Positions 38,059-47,108 of a stretch of DNA of 64,000 bases are shown here, piece after piece. The position numbers and the translations under genes were made by a program. Source of the stretch: Gilvimarinus polysaccharolyticus (GTDB lineage: Bacteria > Pseudomonadota > Gammaproteobacteria > Pseudomonadales > Cellvibrionaceae). The notes under the pieces are model-generated. The model had not been told where the DNA came from, did no database searches, and worked only from the letters and a program-made list of their open reading frames with translations. Positions within the stretch are counted from its first letter, which is position 1. The number at the start of each line of letters is the position of its first letter. The stretch lies in the NCBI RefSeq assembly GCF_001187555.1, contig NZ_LFIJ01000002.1, positions 346,716-410,715 of the forward strand, written 5' to 3'.

Positions 38059-38895
38059 GTGAGTGATTTGTCACTAGAAAAGTCTACCATTGAACACAGT
38101 GGAATATATCACGGCTGGGTTAGGCACCGTCGTTTTAGCCCACGCAAGAACTCGTTTTTATATCGGGTTTTTATGATGTATCTCGACATCAACGAAATTG
38201 ATGCCGTTCTCGCCCAATCGAGATTTTGGTCAAAAAGTCGCTGGGCCCCAGCGCAATTTAGGCGTAAAGATTTCTTTGGTGATCCATCGCTGAGTTTAGA
38301 TACCGCGATACGCAATGAGATTTTAGAAAAAACCCAACAACACCATACAGGACCTATTCGAGTACTCACCAACTTGCGCTACTTTGGTTACATTATCAAC
38401 CCAATAACCACCTACTATTGCTTTAATGAGCAACAACAGTTGCAGTTTATTGTCGCGCAGGTTACCAGTACACCTTGGGACGAGCGTATCAGCTATGTTC
38501 TTAGCTGTGATCCGAACAGTGAGCGGCCACGTAAACTAAAACAAAGAGACAGGGTTAATAAATTTACCTTTAATAAAGGTATGCATGTATCACCATTTAA
38601 CCCCATGGACATGCAATACCATTGGCGCAGCAATGTGCCTGGCGAGCGTTTATTGATTGATTTGCGATGCTCGATAGAAAAACAAGACGTGATGGATGCA
38701 ACCTTGTCGCTTAAGCGTGAACCAATTAGCACACATGAACTCAACAGAGTCATTTGGCGTTATCCGTGGATGACCATAAAAGTTGTCGGCGCGATTTACT
38801 GGCAAGCATTAAAACTTTGGCTAAAAGGCTCACCATTTCACAATCAACCGACTCAAGCTGCTAACGCAACAGTCGATAATAAAACCAAACCTTAA
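38059..38895 (+). CDS. DUF1365 family protein
   Basis: 278 residues from GTG at 38059 (12 bases after the FAD gene). It contains the DUF1365 blocks GIYHGWVRHRRFSPRKN, RVLTNLRYFGYIINPITTYY and FNKGMHVSPFNPMDMQYHW. The family is nearly always next to the FAD oxidoreductase and CFA-type enzyme seen here, which links it to fatty-acid modification. The biochemical activity is not established. Confidence 0.9.
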   Translation: MSDLSLEKSTIEHSGIYHGWVRHRRFSPRKNSFLYRVFMMYLDINEIDAVLAQSRFWSKSRWAPAQFRRKDFFGDPSLSLDTAIRNEILEKTQQHHTGPIRVLTNLRYFGYIINPITTYYCFNEQQQLQFIVAQVTSTPWDERISYVLSCDPNSERPRKLKQRDRVNKFTFNKGMHVSPFNPMDMQYHWRSNVPGERLLIDLRCSIEKQDVMDATLSLKREPISTHELNRVIWRYPWMTIKVVGAIYWQALKLWLKGSPFHNQPTQAANATVDNKTKP

Positions 38896-38906
38896 GGTAA
38901 CCCACC

Positions 38907-40184
38907 ATGACGATGGAGTCGCTTAACCGTCCGAGAATTGCTCGACAGGTAAAACCCAGCATGCTGGATCAGATTGCCAAAAAAACTGTTTTAAATCAGC
39001 TAAAAAAAATTACTATCGGACGCTTAATTATAGAGGACGGTGGAGAGATCACCTGCTTTGGTGATAGCGATAGCAATGCCAACCCCGAACACCACGCGCA
39101 CATCTATGTACACAAAGCCAGTGCTTACCGAGGCTTTATGCTGGCTGGATCTATCGGTGCAGCTGAAGGCTATATGGCAGGATCATGGAGCTCGCCCAAT
39201 TTAACGGCTCTCATTCGACTCATGTGTGCCAACCTCAAGCTACTCAACGAGGTTGACAGTTCACGCTTTGGCCTAGGGCGCCTATTAGAGAAGTTTTATC
39301 ACTGGTCACGACGCAACACCGAAGATAACGCGCGCGCTAACATTGCCGCTCACTACGATTTAAGCAATCAGTTTTTCTCGCTTTTTTTAGACAGCAGCAT
39401 GATGTATTCCGCCGCAAGATTCGCGACTAAAGAGACATCATTAGAAGATGCTGCATTAGAAAAAATCGATAATATTTGCCAGAAACTAAATCTTACTCCT
39501 CACGATCACCTACTAGAAATAGGCACAGGCTGGGGGGCCATGGCACTGCACGCTGCACGCCATTACGGCTGTAAAGTTACTACGACTACAATATCCAAAG
39601 AGCAGTACCGTCACGCATGTGAGGCCGTAAAAGACGCAGGGCTAACTGAACAGATAACAGTTTTATGTCAAGATTATCGAAACCTTACCGGTCATTATGA
39701 CAAACTCGTCTCTATCGAAATGATCGAAGCCGTAGGACATAAATATTACCCTGAATACTTTACAACCTGCTCAAAACTATTAAAACCAGATGGCTTAATG
39801 CTGTTACAGGCGATCACGATTCCAGATCAGCGTTATGCATACGCTCGACATTCTGTAGATTTTATTCAAAAGTATATTTTTCCCGGTGGCTGCCTACCCA
39901 GCGATCGCGAAATAACCACACAACTTAGTCGCCATACCGATATGCAAATAGTGGCTATGGAAGAGATTGGAGAAGATTACGCACTTACCTTGGAACATTG
40001 GAGCCGTCGCTTTCAAAACAAACGTAACGAGGTTAAAGCACTGGGTTTTAGCGACACCTTTATCCGCATGTGGGAGTACTACTTAAGCTACTGTGAAGGC
40101 GGTTTTAAAGAGCGAGTCATTGGCACTGGACAATTTTTATTGAGCAAACCCCAATGGCGAAAATCTTACTCCAGAGCAACCTAA
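38907..40184 (+). CDS. Cyclopropane-fatty-acid synthase-type SAM methyltransferase
   Basis: 425 residues. The N-terminal lipid-binding part (1-130) is followed by a SAM-dependent domain: YDLSNQFFSLFLDSSMMYSA, LLEIGTGWGAMALHAA for SAM, SIEMIEAVGHKYYPEYF and FIQKYIFPGGCLPS. It methylates double bonds of membrane phospholipid acyl chains, giving cyclopropane or methylated chains. In the ChrR regulon a related enzyme (UfaM in Rhodobacter) makes the methylated precursor of furan fatty acids, so the product may be that instead of a cyclopropane. AAGGTAA precedes the ATG. Confidence 0.9.
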   Translation: MTMESLNRPRIARQVKPSMLDQIAKKTVLNQLKKITIGRLIIEDGGEITCFGDSDSNANPEHHAHIYVHKASAYRGFMLAGSIGAAEGYMAGSWSSPNLTALIRLMCANLKLLNEVDSSRFGLGRLLEKFYHWSRRNTEDNARANIAAHYDLSNQFFSLFLDSSMMYSAARFATKETSLEDAALEKIDNICQKLNLTPHDHLLEIGTGWGAMALHAARHYGCKVTTTTISKEQYRHACEAVKDAGLTEQITVLCQDYRNLTGHYDKLVSIEMIEAVGHKYYPEYFTTCSKLLKPDGLMLLQAITIPDQRYAYARHSVDFIQKYIFPGGCLPSDREITTQLSRHTDMQIVAMEEIGEDYALTLEHWSRRFQNKRNEVKALGFSDTFIRMWEYYLSYCEGGFKERVIGTGQFLLSKPQWRKSYSRAT

Positions 40185-40187
40185 AAA

Positions 40188-40751
40188 ATGATTAATCCAA
40201 AAATGCATATTGCTCGGCTTATTATCAACTTGGCACTATTTCAAGTGGGTTGGTTTGTCTGCCTATTAGGCGGCTCACGCTGGGCATTATTGTTTACTGC
40301 AATCGCTTTATTAATTCACACAACGTTTATTCAGCACTCGTCGCGAGAGTGGTGGCTGATTGCAGGCTTTGCCCTTGTCGGCATTGTATGGGATGGATTG
40401 CTAATGAGTACCGCTCTTATACAATTTTCACCCATCCAAGACACACTATTAATCGCAGGACACTTTGCGATAATTCCCCTATGGCTTATCTGCCTTTGGG
40501 TACTCTTTGCCACGACGGTTAATCACTCCTTGTATTGGCTGGCGCCCCACCCTTGGCTTGCCGCGCTACTGACAGGATTTTTTGCGCCTATCAGCTACTA
40601 CGCTGGCGTTCAATTAAGCGATGCTCAACTATCGCAGCCGCACTGGCCACCATTGCTTGCTGTTGCCTTCGGTTGGGCGATTGTACTCCCAGTGGCATTG
40701 AGATTGTGTAAAAACTATTGCCGACCCAACGACGGAACAACTTATGTATAG
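40188..40751 (+). CDS. DUF2878 membrane protein
   Basis: 187 residues with five to six hydrophobic segments (LFQVGWFVCLLGGSRWALLF, WWLIAGFALVGIVWDGLLM, HFAIIPLWLICLWVLFATT, LAALLTGFFAPISYYAGVQL, LLAVAFGWAIVLPVAL). WDGLLMSTALIQF fits the DUF2878 family, which recurs in ChrR/CFA operons. No activity is known. It starts three bases after the methyltransferase stop and overlaps the next gene by eight bases. Confidence 0.85.
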   Translation: MINPKMHIARLIINLALFQVGWFVCLLGGSRWALLFTAIALLIHTTFIQHSSREWWLIAGFALVGIVWDGLLMSTALIQFSPIQDTLLIAGHFAIIPLWLICLWVLFATTVNHSLYWLAPHPWLAALLTGFFAPISYYAGVQLSDAQLSQPHWPPLLAVAFGWAIVLPVALRLCKNYCRPNDGTTYV

Positions 40752-41523
40752 CTTGTATTCCACCGGCTCACGAGTTTTTAATATTGCAATAGTATTACTG
40801 GGGGCTGCTGTATTTCATAGCACCGCTGCACCCATTACCGAGCAAGAAAATACAGAAAAAAAATCTCCAGACATAATCGGCGAAGCATTTCGCCAAGGTA
40901 GCAATGAACTACTCTACCGAGAGCGACATCAATACACCATTAACGCCAGCGATCAGTTAGAACATAACGTGACATATACACAACCGAATGGAGCTCCTTT
41001 AGCTTATAAAAAAATATCTTATAATGATCAAGCAACCGCTCCTAGCTTCGAATTAACCGATTCACTTAATAACGAAACTTTAAGAGTAAATATTGCAGAA
41101 AAAATCATATCCATTGCTTATGCAAAAAATGATGTACTGCAAGAGTCTAAACTGGACATCAAACAACCTTTAGTGGTGGATGCAGGCTTCGATCCATTTG
41201 TACAAAATAACTGGGAGAGTCTTAGCAGAGGAAACTCAGAAGAATTTTATTTTTTATTACCTCGACGTGAAAAACTGGTGGAGCTTCGACTAACGTCGCA
41301 CACTTGTAGCGATGTTAAACCCGACACTCACCTGTGTCTTTCACTGGAAATCAACAACTGGTTACTGCGAATATTGGTTGACCCTATCGAGCTGACTTAC
41401 CAGAGGGAGGGCCGTCGTTTAACCCGTTACTTAGGTGTGTCTAACCTAAGCTTTCCAGATGAAGAAGACACCCCGCAGGTCGACATACACTATCAACCAG
41501 CCAGCGAAAAATATCATGATTAA
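40744..41523 (+). CDS. Exported protein of unknown function, last gene of the ECF operon
   Basis: 259 residues with a signal peptide (YSTGSRVFNIAIVLLGAAVF, cleavage near STAAP). The mature part is beta-rich and hydrophilic (ELLYRERHQYTI, APLAYKKISYNDQ, LRILVDPIELTYQREGRRLT) with one cysteine pair (TCSDVKPDTHLC). I do not recognise the family. The overlap with DUF2878 shows it belongs to the operon and so should be induced with it; it may be a periplasmic factor in lipid repair. Confidence 0.75.
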   Translation: MYSLYSTGSRVFNIAIVLLGAAVFHSTAAPITEQENTEKKSPDIIGEAFRQGSNELLYRERHQYTINASDQLEHNVTYTQPNGAPLAYKKISYNDQATAPSFELTDSLNNETLRVNIAEKIISIAYAKNDVLQESKLDIKQPLVVDAGFDPFVQNNWESLSRGNSEEFYFLLPRREKLVELRLTSHTCSDVKPDTHLCLSLEINNWLLRILVDPIELTYQREGRRLTRYLGVSNLSFPDEEDTPQVDIHYQPASEKYHD

Positions 41524-41581
41524 CATTGCATTTAACGTCAGTGAGCAACACAATATCCAACTATTTTAACGGAACGCAGCA

Positions 41582-42367
41582 ATGATTTCTTCTTGGGACG
41601 TCATCACCCTGGGCTTTCTTGGGAGCTTAGCGGCCGGCATGATGACCGCAGTAGGTGCTGCCGGTATTGTTTTTATTCGCCAATTGTCATCGCGCAGTGA
41701 AGATATTTTGCTTAGTGCGGCGGCGGGGATTATGTTAGCCGCCGCTATTTTCTCACTGTTATTGCCAGGTATTGATCAAGCGCAAACTCAAGGCCACAGC
41801 CAAAGCAATGCGGTTCTTATTGTGCTAGCAGGCATGCTGTTAGGCGCTACACTACTGGCTCTCATTCACCACTACACACCGCACCAACATTTTCAAAAAC
41901 CCGAATCCAATATCAATGCCAAAAAACTACAACGAATCTGGCTATTTATTTTAGCGATTACCCTACATAACTTCCCCGAGGGCATGGCCGTGGGAGTTGG
42001 CTTTGCCAATGGCGATATAGATAACGGCTTACCACTGGCTATCGGTATTGGCCTACAGAATATTCCCGAGGGGCTCGCAGTAGCGGTGTCGCTAATGGCC
42101 GTTGGCTACAGCCGGTTATACTCGTTTGGCGTGGCGACATTAACCGGCTTACTAGAACCAATCGGCGGGCTGTTTGGTGCCACGCTCATCGCTGTTGCCA
42201 CCCCCTTAATGCCCTGGATTCTCGGTGGCGCCGCTGGTGCTATGTTATTTATTATCAGTGACGAAATCATCCCCGAGACTCATCGTCGCAATCATGAGGG
42301 TTACGCTACATTTTCCTTGCTCGGTGGTTTTTCAATCATGATGTACCTCGATACAGTACTTGGCTAA
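41582..42367 (+). CDS. ZIP family metal transporter
   Basis: 261 residues with eight hydrophobic segments. The metal-site helices HNFPEGMAVGVGFANGD and GLQNIPEGLAVAV carry the paired histidine and N-x-x-P-E-G motifs of ZIP proteins (zinc, iron or manganese import). A histidine loop (HHYTPHQHFQ) lies between the third and fourth segments. It starts 58 bases after the exported protein and may be read with the same operon. Zinc is also the ligand of ChrR. Confidence 0.9.
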   Translation: MISSWDVITLGFLGSLAAGMMTAVGAAGIVFIRQLSSRSEDILLSAAAGIMLAAAIFSLLLPGIDQAQTQGHSQSNAVLIVLAGMLLGATLLALIHHYTPHQHFQKPESNINAKKLQRIWLFILAITLHNFPEGMAVGVGFANGDIDNGLPLAIGIGLQNIPEGLAVAVSLMAVGYSRLYSFGVATLTGLLEPIGGLFGATLIAVATPLMPWILGGAAGAMLFIISDEIIPETHRRNHEGYATFSLLGGFSIMMYLDTVLG

Positions 42368-42621
42368 GACAAAACCTTCAGCGCACCAAATTTGATATCA
42401 AAGCCTATTCACAACCAACAAAAACCTTTTATTCTGGTGCTTCCCCTTTTTGTTACAGGCTAAATGAGAATCGAAATCCAAGTAGGATTATTTCGCGCAA
42501 ATATGGCGGATAAAACTACATTTATGCTGTTGCGTTAACAAGCCGTGAGCGGTTCAATTAAGGGCCGAATATCAATCTTACTTTGATCGAGGCCTTAGCC
42601 ATATACCTCAAGGATTAAATC

Positions 42622-42903
42622 ATGAAACGCAGAGACTTTTTACGTACCAGTACTGTATTAGCTGGTGCTAGTTTGATACCCGCCATCGCACTCGCCGACA
42701 ACGATTTACCAAAACTCTCTACCGATGACACACAAGCCAGTGCCCTGAAGTATACCGAAACCAGCACCACCGAAGGCCAGCACTGTAACAATTGCGCACA
42801 CGCAAATGGTGATCTAGCTGCTGATTGGGTAGGCTGTAATATCTTCCCTGGCAAACGTGTTAAAGGCGCGGGCTGGTGTGCAGTTTGGGCTGCGCGGGGC
42901 TAA
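42622..42903 (+). CDS. High-potential iron-sulfur protein (HiPIP), Tat-exported
   Basis: 93 residues. A Tat signal (MKRRDFLRTSTVLAGASLIP, cleavage near ALA-DN) fits export of a folded cofactor protein. The four cluster ligands are Cys55, Cys58, Cys72 and Cys86 (HCNNCAHA, GCNIFPG, GWCAVW). HiPIPs are periplasmic one-electron carriers. It is a single gene. The 254 bases upstream hold no other feature that I can name. Confidence 0.93.
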   Translation: MKRRDFLRTSTVLAGASLIPAIALADNDLPKLSTDDTQASALKYTETSTTEGQHCNNCAHANGDLAADWVGCNIFPGKRVKGAGWCAVWAARG

Positions 42904-43204
42904 TACCGCAGCACTTTAATCCACATTGATGATTCCCAACTTTTCTCGAACTTATAAATCACTTGGGTTCGCAAATTACAATAAGACAGGGAATCATCTG
43001 TCTCCTATAACACTCCATAGCATTCAGCATCAAACAACTTTCTAACTTTACAACAACCAGCTCAATACCTAACGATACCTATTAACGGCTTATGTCCACA
43101 GTCACAAAGCCACCTTTACCCCTTTAAAATTTGACTCACCCTCTATTTACCGCCAATATTCGCGCCAAGATCAACTGTTTTACACAACCACAGAGACATA
43201 ATAT
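42904..43204. other. Intergenic region with a possible promoter
   Basis: No coding or structured RNA signal is seen. TTGACT (43131) and AATATT (43155) at 18-base spacing could drive the DUF808 gene starting at 43205. Confidence 0.35.
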
Positions 43205-44137
43205 ATGGCAGGATCAAGCCTACTAACACTCCTTGACGACATCGCCACCCTGCTAGACGACGTCTCGGTGATGACCAAAGTTGCCGCAAAAAAAACGGCC
43301 GGTGTACTCGGTGATGATCTAGCGCTTAATGCCGAGCAAGTTACCGGAGTGAAAGCTGATCGCGAGCTGCCTGTAGTGTGGGCGGTATTTAAAGGCTCGA
43401 TATTAAACAAAGTCATTTTAGTGCCTGCAGCACTGCTGATTAGTGCATTTATTCCATGGCTGATTATACCGCTGCTTATGTTAGGCGGCGCATTTTTGTG
43501 CTTTGAAGGGTTTGAGAAAATTGCGCACAAATGGCTGCACCCTAAAGACCAACAAGATTCAGAGCATAAAGCGCGACTGCAAGCGATCGCGCAAAACAAA
43601 ACCAATATGGTTGAGTTTGAAAAAAACAAAATTAAAGGCGCCATTCGTACCGATTTTATTTTATCAGCCGAGATCATCACCATAACCCTAGGAGCTGTCG
43701 CCCAAGCAAACTTTACCCAACAACTTATCGTGCTGTGCATTATTGCCTCAACTATGACTATGGGAGTTTACGGTTTAGTCGCAGGAATCGTAAAAATAGA
43801 TGATGCCGGCTTGTGGCTAAAACAAAACGGCACGGCCAAATGGCAACAATCGCTGGGTGGATTACTGCTGGCTGCGGCCCCTAAACTGATGAAATTTTTA
43901 TCTGTCGCAGGTACTATAGCCATGTTTTTGGTCGGTGGCGGTATTTTAGTTCATGGGGTTTCAGCGTTACATCACCTGAGCAATCAAAGCGCCGATTGGG
44001 CCACCAGCCTACCAACCGTTGGCACAATACTTGGTGCTCTCACCCCCACTCTTATTAATGGTATTATCGGCCTAACTGCCGGCGCTTTACTGGTTGCCAT
44101 TATAACTTTAATTAAAAAGCTAAAGCCCGCACATTAA
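43205..44137 (+). CDS. DUF808 inner-membrane protein (YedI-like)
   Basis: 310 residues starting MAGSSLLTLLDDIATLLDDV, the hallmark of DUF808/YedI. Several long hydrophobic segments follow (VILVPAALLISAFIPWLII, ILSAEIITITLGAVAQ, SVAGTIAMFLVGGGILVHG, INGIIGLTAGALLVAIITL). The family is widespread in proteobacteria and its function is unknown. Its stop shares TTAA with that of the convergent gene. Confidence 0.9.
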   Translation: MAGSSLLTLLDDIATLLDDVSVMTKVAAKKTAGVLGDDLALNAEQVTGVKADRELPVVWAVFKGSILNKVILVPAALLISAFIPWLIIPLLMLGGAFLCFEGFEKIAHKWLHPKDQQDSEHKARLQAIAQNKTNMVEFEKNKIKGAIRTDFILSAEIITITLGAVAQANFTQQLIVLCIIASTMTMGVYGLVAGIVKIDDAGLWLKQNGTAKWQQSLGGLLLAAAPKLMKFLSVAGTIAMFLVGGGILVHGVSALHHLSNQSADWATSLPTVGTILGALTPTLINGIIGLTAGALLVAIITLIKKLKPAH

Positions 44138-44739
44138 TCGCGGGCTCGCTGGCCACTGCTGTTAATCAGCTCTTGAACCCATGCCTGGTTAACTAAAAAC
44201 CACACACTAACGGCACCAATCACAGGTAACATTAAGTAACCAAACTGATAAAGAAGTGCCGCCATTTCTTGCTGCCATTGAGCTGCCTCAATCTGCTCTG
44301 CTACGGAGTCTCCCATTCGAAACAGTACATTAACAAAAAACTCTGCCACCAACCCCCAAGCATGCATCGGAAGCAATGCAATAACCCCTATGATGACTCG
44401 TTTATTAGAGAACAATTTATCGCTAACGGCATAACACAGCGCTAACAAAACGGGAATATTCCACGAGTATAGTAATGGATTAATACTTACGACTGCATGA
44501 CCTGTACGCACACCATCAGCGGCGGGAACCGTGTAACGAGTAACATATTCTAACTCGCGGTTTACCCAATCGAGTTGCACCACTGCACCCGGACTAATTA
44601 AATTTATAATCCATTCACTTAAATGCGCGGGGACAATACTCAGCATGCCCGCTAGGTAATACCAAAGCACAAAAAATATCGGCAGCCAAAGCACAACGTG
44701 AAAAAAATATCGAGCTGGAGAAAAATTAGACTGAGGCAT
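44134..44739 (-). CDS. Exosortase H-associated membrane protein
   Basis: 201 residues with about four membrane segments (FFHVVLWLPIFFVLWYYLAG, WNIPVLLALCYAVSD, VIIGVIALLPMHAWGLVAEF, LMLPVIGAVSVWFLV). It overlaps the end of the exosortase gene by 14 bases. Exosortase H genes are regularly followed by a membrane partner of this size; its task in protein sorting is not known. Confidence 0.78.
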   Translation of the reverse strand: MPQSNFSPARYFFHVVLWLPIFFVLWYYLAGMLSIVPAHLSEWIINLISPGAVVQLDWVNRELEYVTRYTVPAADGVRTGHAVVSINPLLYSWNIPVLLALCYAVSDKLFSNKRVIIGVIALLPMHAWGLVAEFFVNVLFRMGDSVAEQIEAAQWQQEMAALLYQFGYLMLPVIGAVSVWFLVNQAWVQELINSSGQRARD

Positions 44740-45235
44740 TTTGAGTATCTCGTACAGGCAGCGCCGGGATAAAACGAATCCACACCATCCAAACCAACAA
44801 TGTATCTAGCATAATTAACGCCTGCCAAATATATAGGTGCGCCCAATCAAAGGCTGGTTTGTGCCAAATACCTAAATAAAACAGCGAGACAATGCGTACT
44901 AAATTTAACAACTGAATGGATACTATACCTAAGCCAATACCTGTCAGCTTATAGCGCCAAGGTGCGGGAAACGCCACAATGGCAGCCACCAGTAGTATCA
45001 CCGCCTCGACGCCATTGCAGCCAGCTGCGATTTGCACGGCAAAGCCAGTTGCGCTATCAACGATTAAAATGCCATTAACTAACAGCTCACGACCAAACAG
45101 TTCAATAAAAAAAGCCGAGCTGTTGGTCAGAAATATGGTTAAAGGTTCAATAAAGTAACGCTGTCCAATGGGCAACAACTCCAATACAAACAAACCTACC
45201 ATCACAGTAAAAAACACGACAAAAAAACGCAACAT
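44726..45235 (-). CDS. xrtH: Exosortase H
   Basis: 169 residues with about five membrane segments. The three exosortase catalytic residues are visible: Cys73 in IAAGCNGVEAV, Arg114 in LNLVRIVSLF and His133 in DWAHLYIWQ. Short XrtH enzymes recognise proteins ending in an IPTL-x-x-W motif plus a membrane helix and basic tail; such a protein is encoded at 49440-50315. It would cut and relocate these proteins at the inner membrane. Confidence 0.88.
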   Translation of the reverse strand: MLRFFVVFFTVMVGLFVLELLPIGQRYFIEPLTIFLTNSSAFFIELFGRELLVNGILIVDSATGFAVQIAAGCNGVEAVILLVAAIVAFPAPWRYKLTGIGLGIVSIQLLNLVRIVSLFYLGIWHKPAFDWAHLYIWQALIMLDTLLVWMVWIRFIPALPVRDTQNASV

Positions 45236-45241
45236 ATCGCC

Positions 45242-45541
45242 CTAGACCTCTATTATTTTATCGCTGGATTCAAGCACGCAAAAACCTGCAGTAACTTCCA
45301 TTTCAACGGCACAGCCGACCACCTGTGTTACTGCCGCTTGACTCGGCCCCTGCCACAGCCAAGCCTCTAAGAGCTTAAGCTGACTATCAGAGCCTCGGGC
45401 AATCAATTCAACTCTACCGTCACTCAAGTTACGCACCCAACCTGTTAGCCCCAATGCTCGGGCCTTTTGTTCTGTACTCGCACGATATGAAACACCTTGC
45501 ACCCGCCCTGACACTAGGTAGTGTTTTACGCTACTGCGCAT
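45242..45541 (-). CDS. acyP: Acylphosphatase
   Basis: 99 residues (usual length about 92-100). It has the phosphate-binding loop SGRVQGVSYRASTE with the catalytic arginine, and GWVRNLSDGRVE with the catalytic asparagine. It hydrolyses acyl phosphates in the cytoplasm. It lies six bases upstream of exosortase H on the same strand and is probably cotranscribed, though no link in function is evident. Confidence 0.93.
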   Translation of the reverse strand: MRSSVKHYLVSGRVQGVSYRASTEQKARALGLTGWVRNLSDGRVELIARGSDSQLKLLEAWLWQGPSQAAVTQVVGCAVEMEVTAGFCVLESSDKIIEV

Positions 45542-45608
45542 ACTTGCAACCTCTTAATCACATTCAACCGTTATCATCGGCGCGACTCTCTTTACACGCC
45601 ATATTACT

Positions 45609-47108
45609 ATGCCTAACTCTTTGCGCCTATTACTGCCGCGTTGGTACGCTCGTCTCAAACGCCAATACACCGCTCGCGCTGGCATCAGCACTGGCATCGT
45701 GACCGTCACGGTGGCTACGCACACGCCTGTTGCCAGCGTTAGCGATTACTATTTATCGTTTTCAATCGACATCTCGGTGTTAGCCGGCGGCTTTTGGTGG
45801 GAGGGCAGCAAAGGCTCGCGTCGCGGTCTTGGTACCTTACGAGTACCACCTCTGACATTAAAAGGTAAAAAGCTCGATAACTTGGTGCAGGCGCTCGGCT
45901 GCTCATATTTGCGTATCGGCGGCTCTGAGGCGGATAAGATCCACTACTTTTCGGCCCCGATTGACGAGACCGATGCCTTAGTGCTCACGCGCAAGCAGTG
46001 GGATCGCTTGCATCGATTTATTAAGCGCAACAACTTGAAACTTATATTTACCGTTAAATATGGCTTATTTACTCGCCATGATCACGGCCAATGGTGCAGC
46101 GACGAGGTAAAAGAGTTGCTGGATTACAGCCGCGAACAAAATTATCGGATTGATGTATTTGAGCTCGGCAATGAACTCAATGCTTATTGGGCATTTCACG
46201 GGTTGCGCGCCCAGCCCCGTGCACGTGATCTGGCCACCGATTATGCGACCTTTATTAATCATATCCGCGAGTACTATCCAGACGCCCGAGTATCCGGTCC
46301 CGGCAGTGCCTTCTGGCCGCGCATCGGTGAGGCACTTAAACCGTTCTCCAATATCACTCGGCGCTTTTTACAAGAACTTAAGACCCCTTTGGACATCATT
46401 AATTGGCATTACTACCCGTTTCAAAGCAGCCGTTCGCCGGTGCGTACACGAGGTGCTAATTTACGCACGCTGCTTAACCCTAAGTCGTTTGCCGATTTTG
46501 CTAAGCACAGCCAAACCCTAGCCTTCTGGCGCGATCAATATCAGCCTCAGGCACAATTGTGGACGGGTGAAACCGGCTCGGCACAATGCGGTGGCCAACC
46601 CAATCTATCCGACCGGTTTATCTCATCGTTTTGGTGGGCCGATCAGCTAGGCCAGGGCGCACTGCTGGGTCATCAGGTCATGGTGCGACAGAGCTTGCTG
46701 GGCGGCGACTATGGTTTACTTGACAGGTTAACCCTGAAGCCACGGCCCGATTACTGGGTAAGCTGGCTCTGGGTACGATTAATGGGCAACGATGTATACC
46801 GCTGTTATCACACAGATAAACACCTGCGCATTTACGCTCACCGACACCCCGATAAAATGCATATTACACTGATGGTGATCAACCTTAAGCCACGCGGCGT
46901 GCGCATTGCAGTGGATATCCCCGGTACCGCCAAAGAACGCTATACAATTACGGCTAAACGCTTAACCAGCCGCAAAATTACAATCAATGGCGTAAAGCCT
47001 AAACTGCAAAAAGGCGCCTTACACCTTGCCCAATTTCCCCAGTTTGAACACGACCACCGAGTGCCAGGCTACAGTATTAATTTTTGGCGGTATAACACCG
47101 ACACTTAA
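45609..47108 (+). CDS. GH79 heparanase-like glycoside hydrolase
   Basis: 499 residues. Motifs match the GH79 clan-A fold of heparanases and beta-glucuronidases: YLRIGGSEADK, acid/base Glu189 in VFELGNELNAYW, nucleophile Glu321 in LWTGETGSAQCGG, then HQVMVRQSLLGGDYGLLD and PDYWVSWLWVRLMG. The C-terminal part (about 400-495) is a beta sandwich. The first 45 residues are basic and only weakly hydrophobic, so export is uncertain. It probably removes glucuronic-acid-type residues from polysaccharide or glycan; the exact substrate cannot be read. Its stop shares TTAA with the convergent AraC gene. Confidence 0.82.
   Translation: MPNSLRLLLPRWYARLKRQYTARAGISTGIVTVTVATHTPVASVSDYYLSFSIDISVLAGGFWWEGSKGSRRGLGTLRVPPLTLKGKKLDNLVQALGCSYLRIGGSEADKIHYFSAPIDETDALVLTRKQWDRLHRFIKRNNLKLIFTVKYGLFTRHDHGQWCSDEVKELLDYSREQNYRIDVFELGNELNAYWAFHGLRAQPRARDLATDYATFINHIREYYPDARVSGPGSAFWPRIGEALKPFSNITRRFLQELKTPLDIINWHYYPFQSSRSPVRTRGANLRTLLNPKSFADFAKHSQTLAFWRDQYQPQAQLWTGETGSAQCGGQPNLSDRFISSFWWADQLGQGALLGHQVMVRQSLLGGDYGLLDRLTLKPRPDYWVSWLWVRLMGNDVYRCYHTDKHLRIYAHRHPDKMHITLMVINLKPRGVRIAVDIPGTAKERYTITAKRLTSRKITINGVKPKLQKGALHLAQFPQFEHDHRVPGYSINFWRYNTDT

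Noticed and set aside
43180-43740. Long minus-strand frame opposite the DUF808 gene
   Set aside because: It is serine/cysteine-rich shadow coding of a well-supported membrane protein gene.
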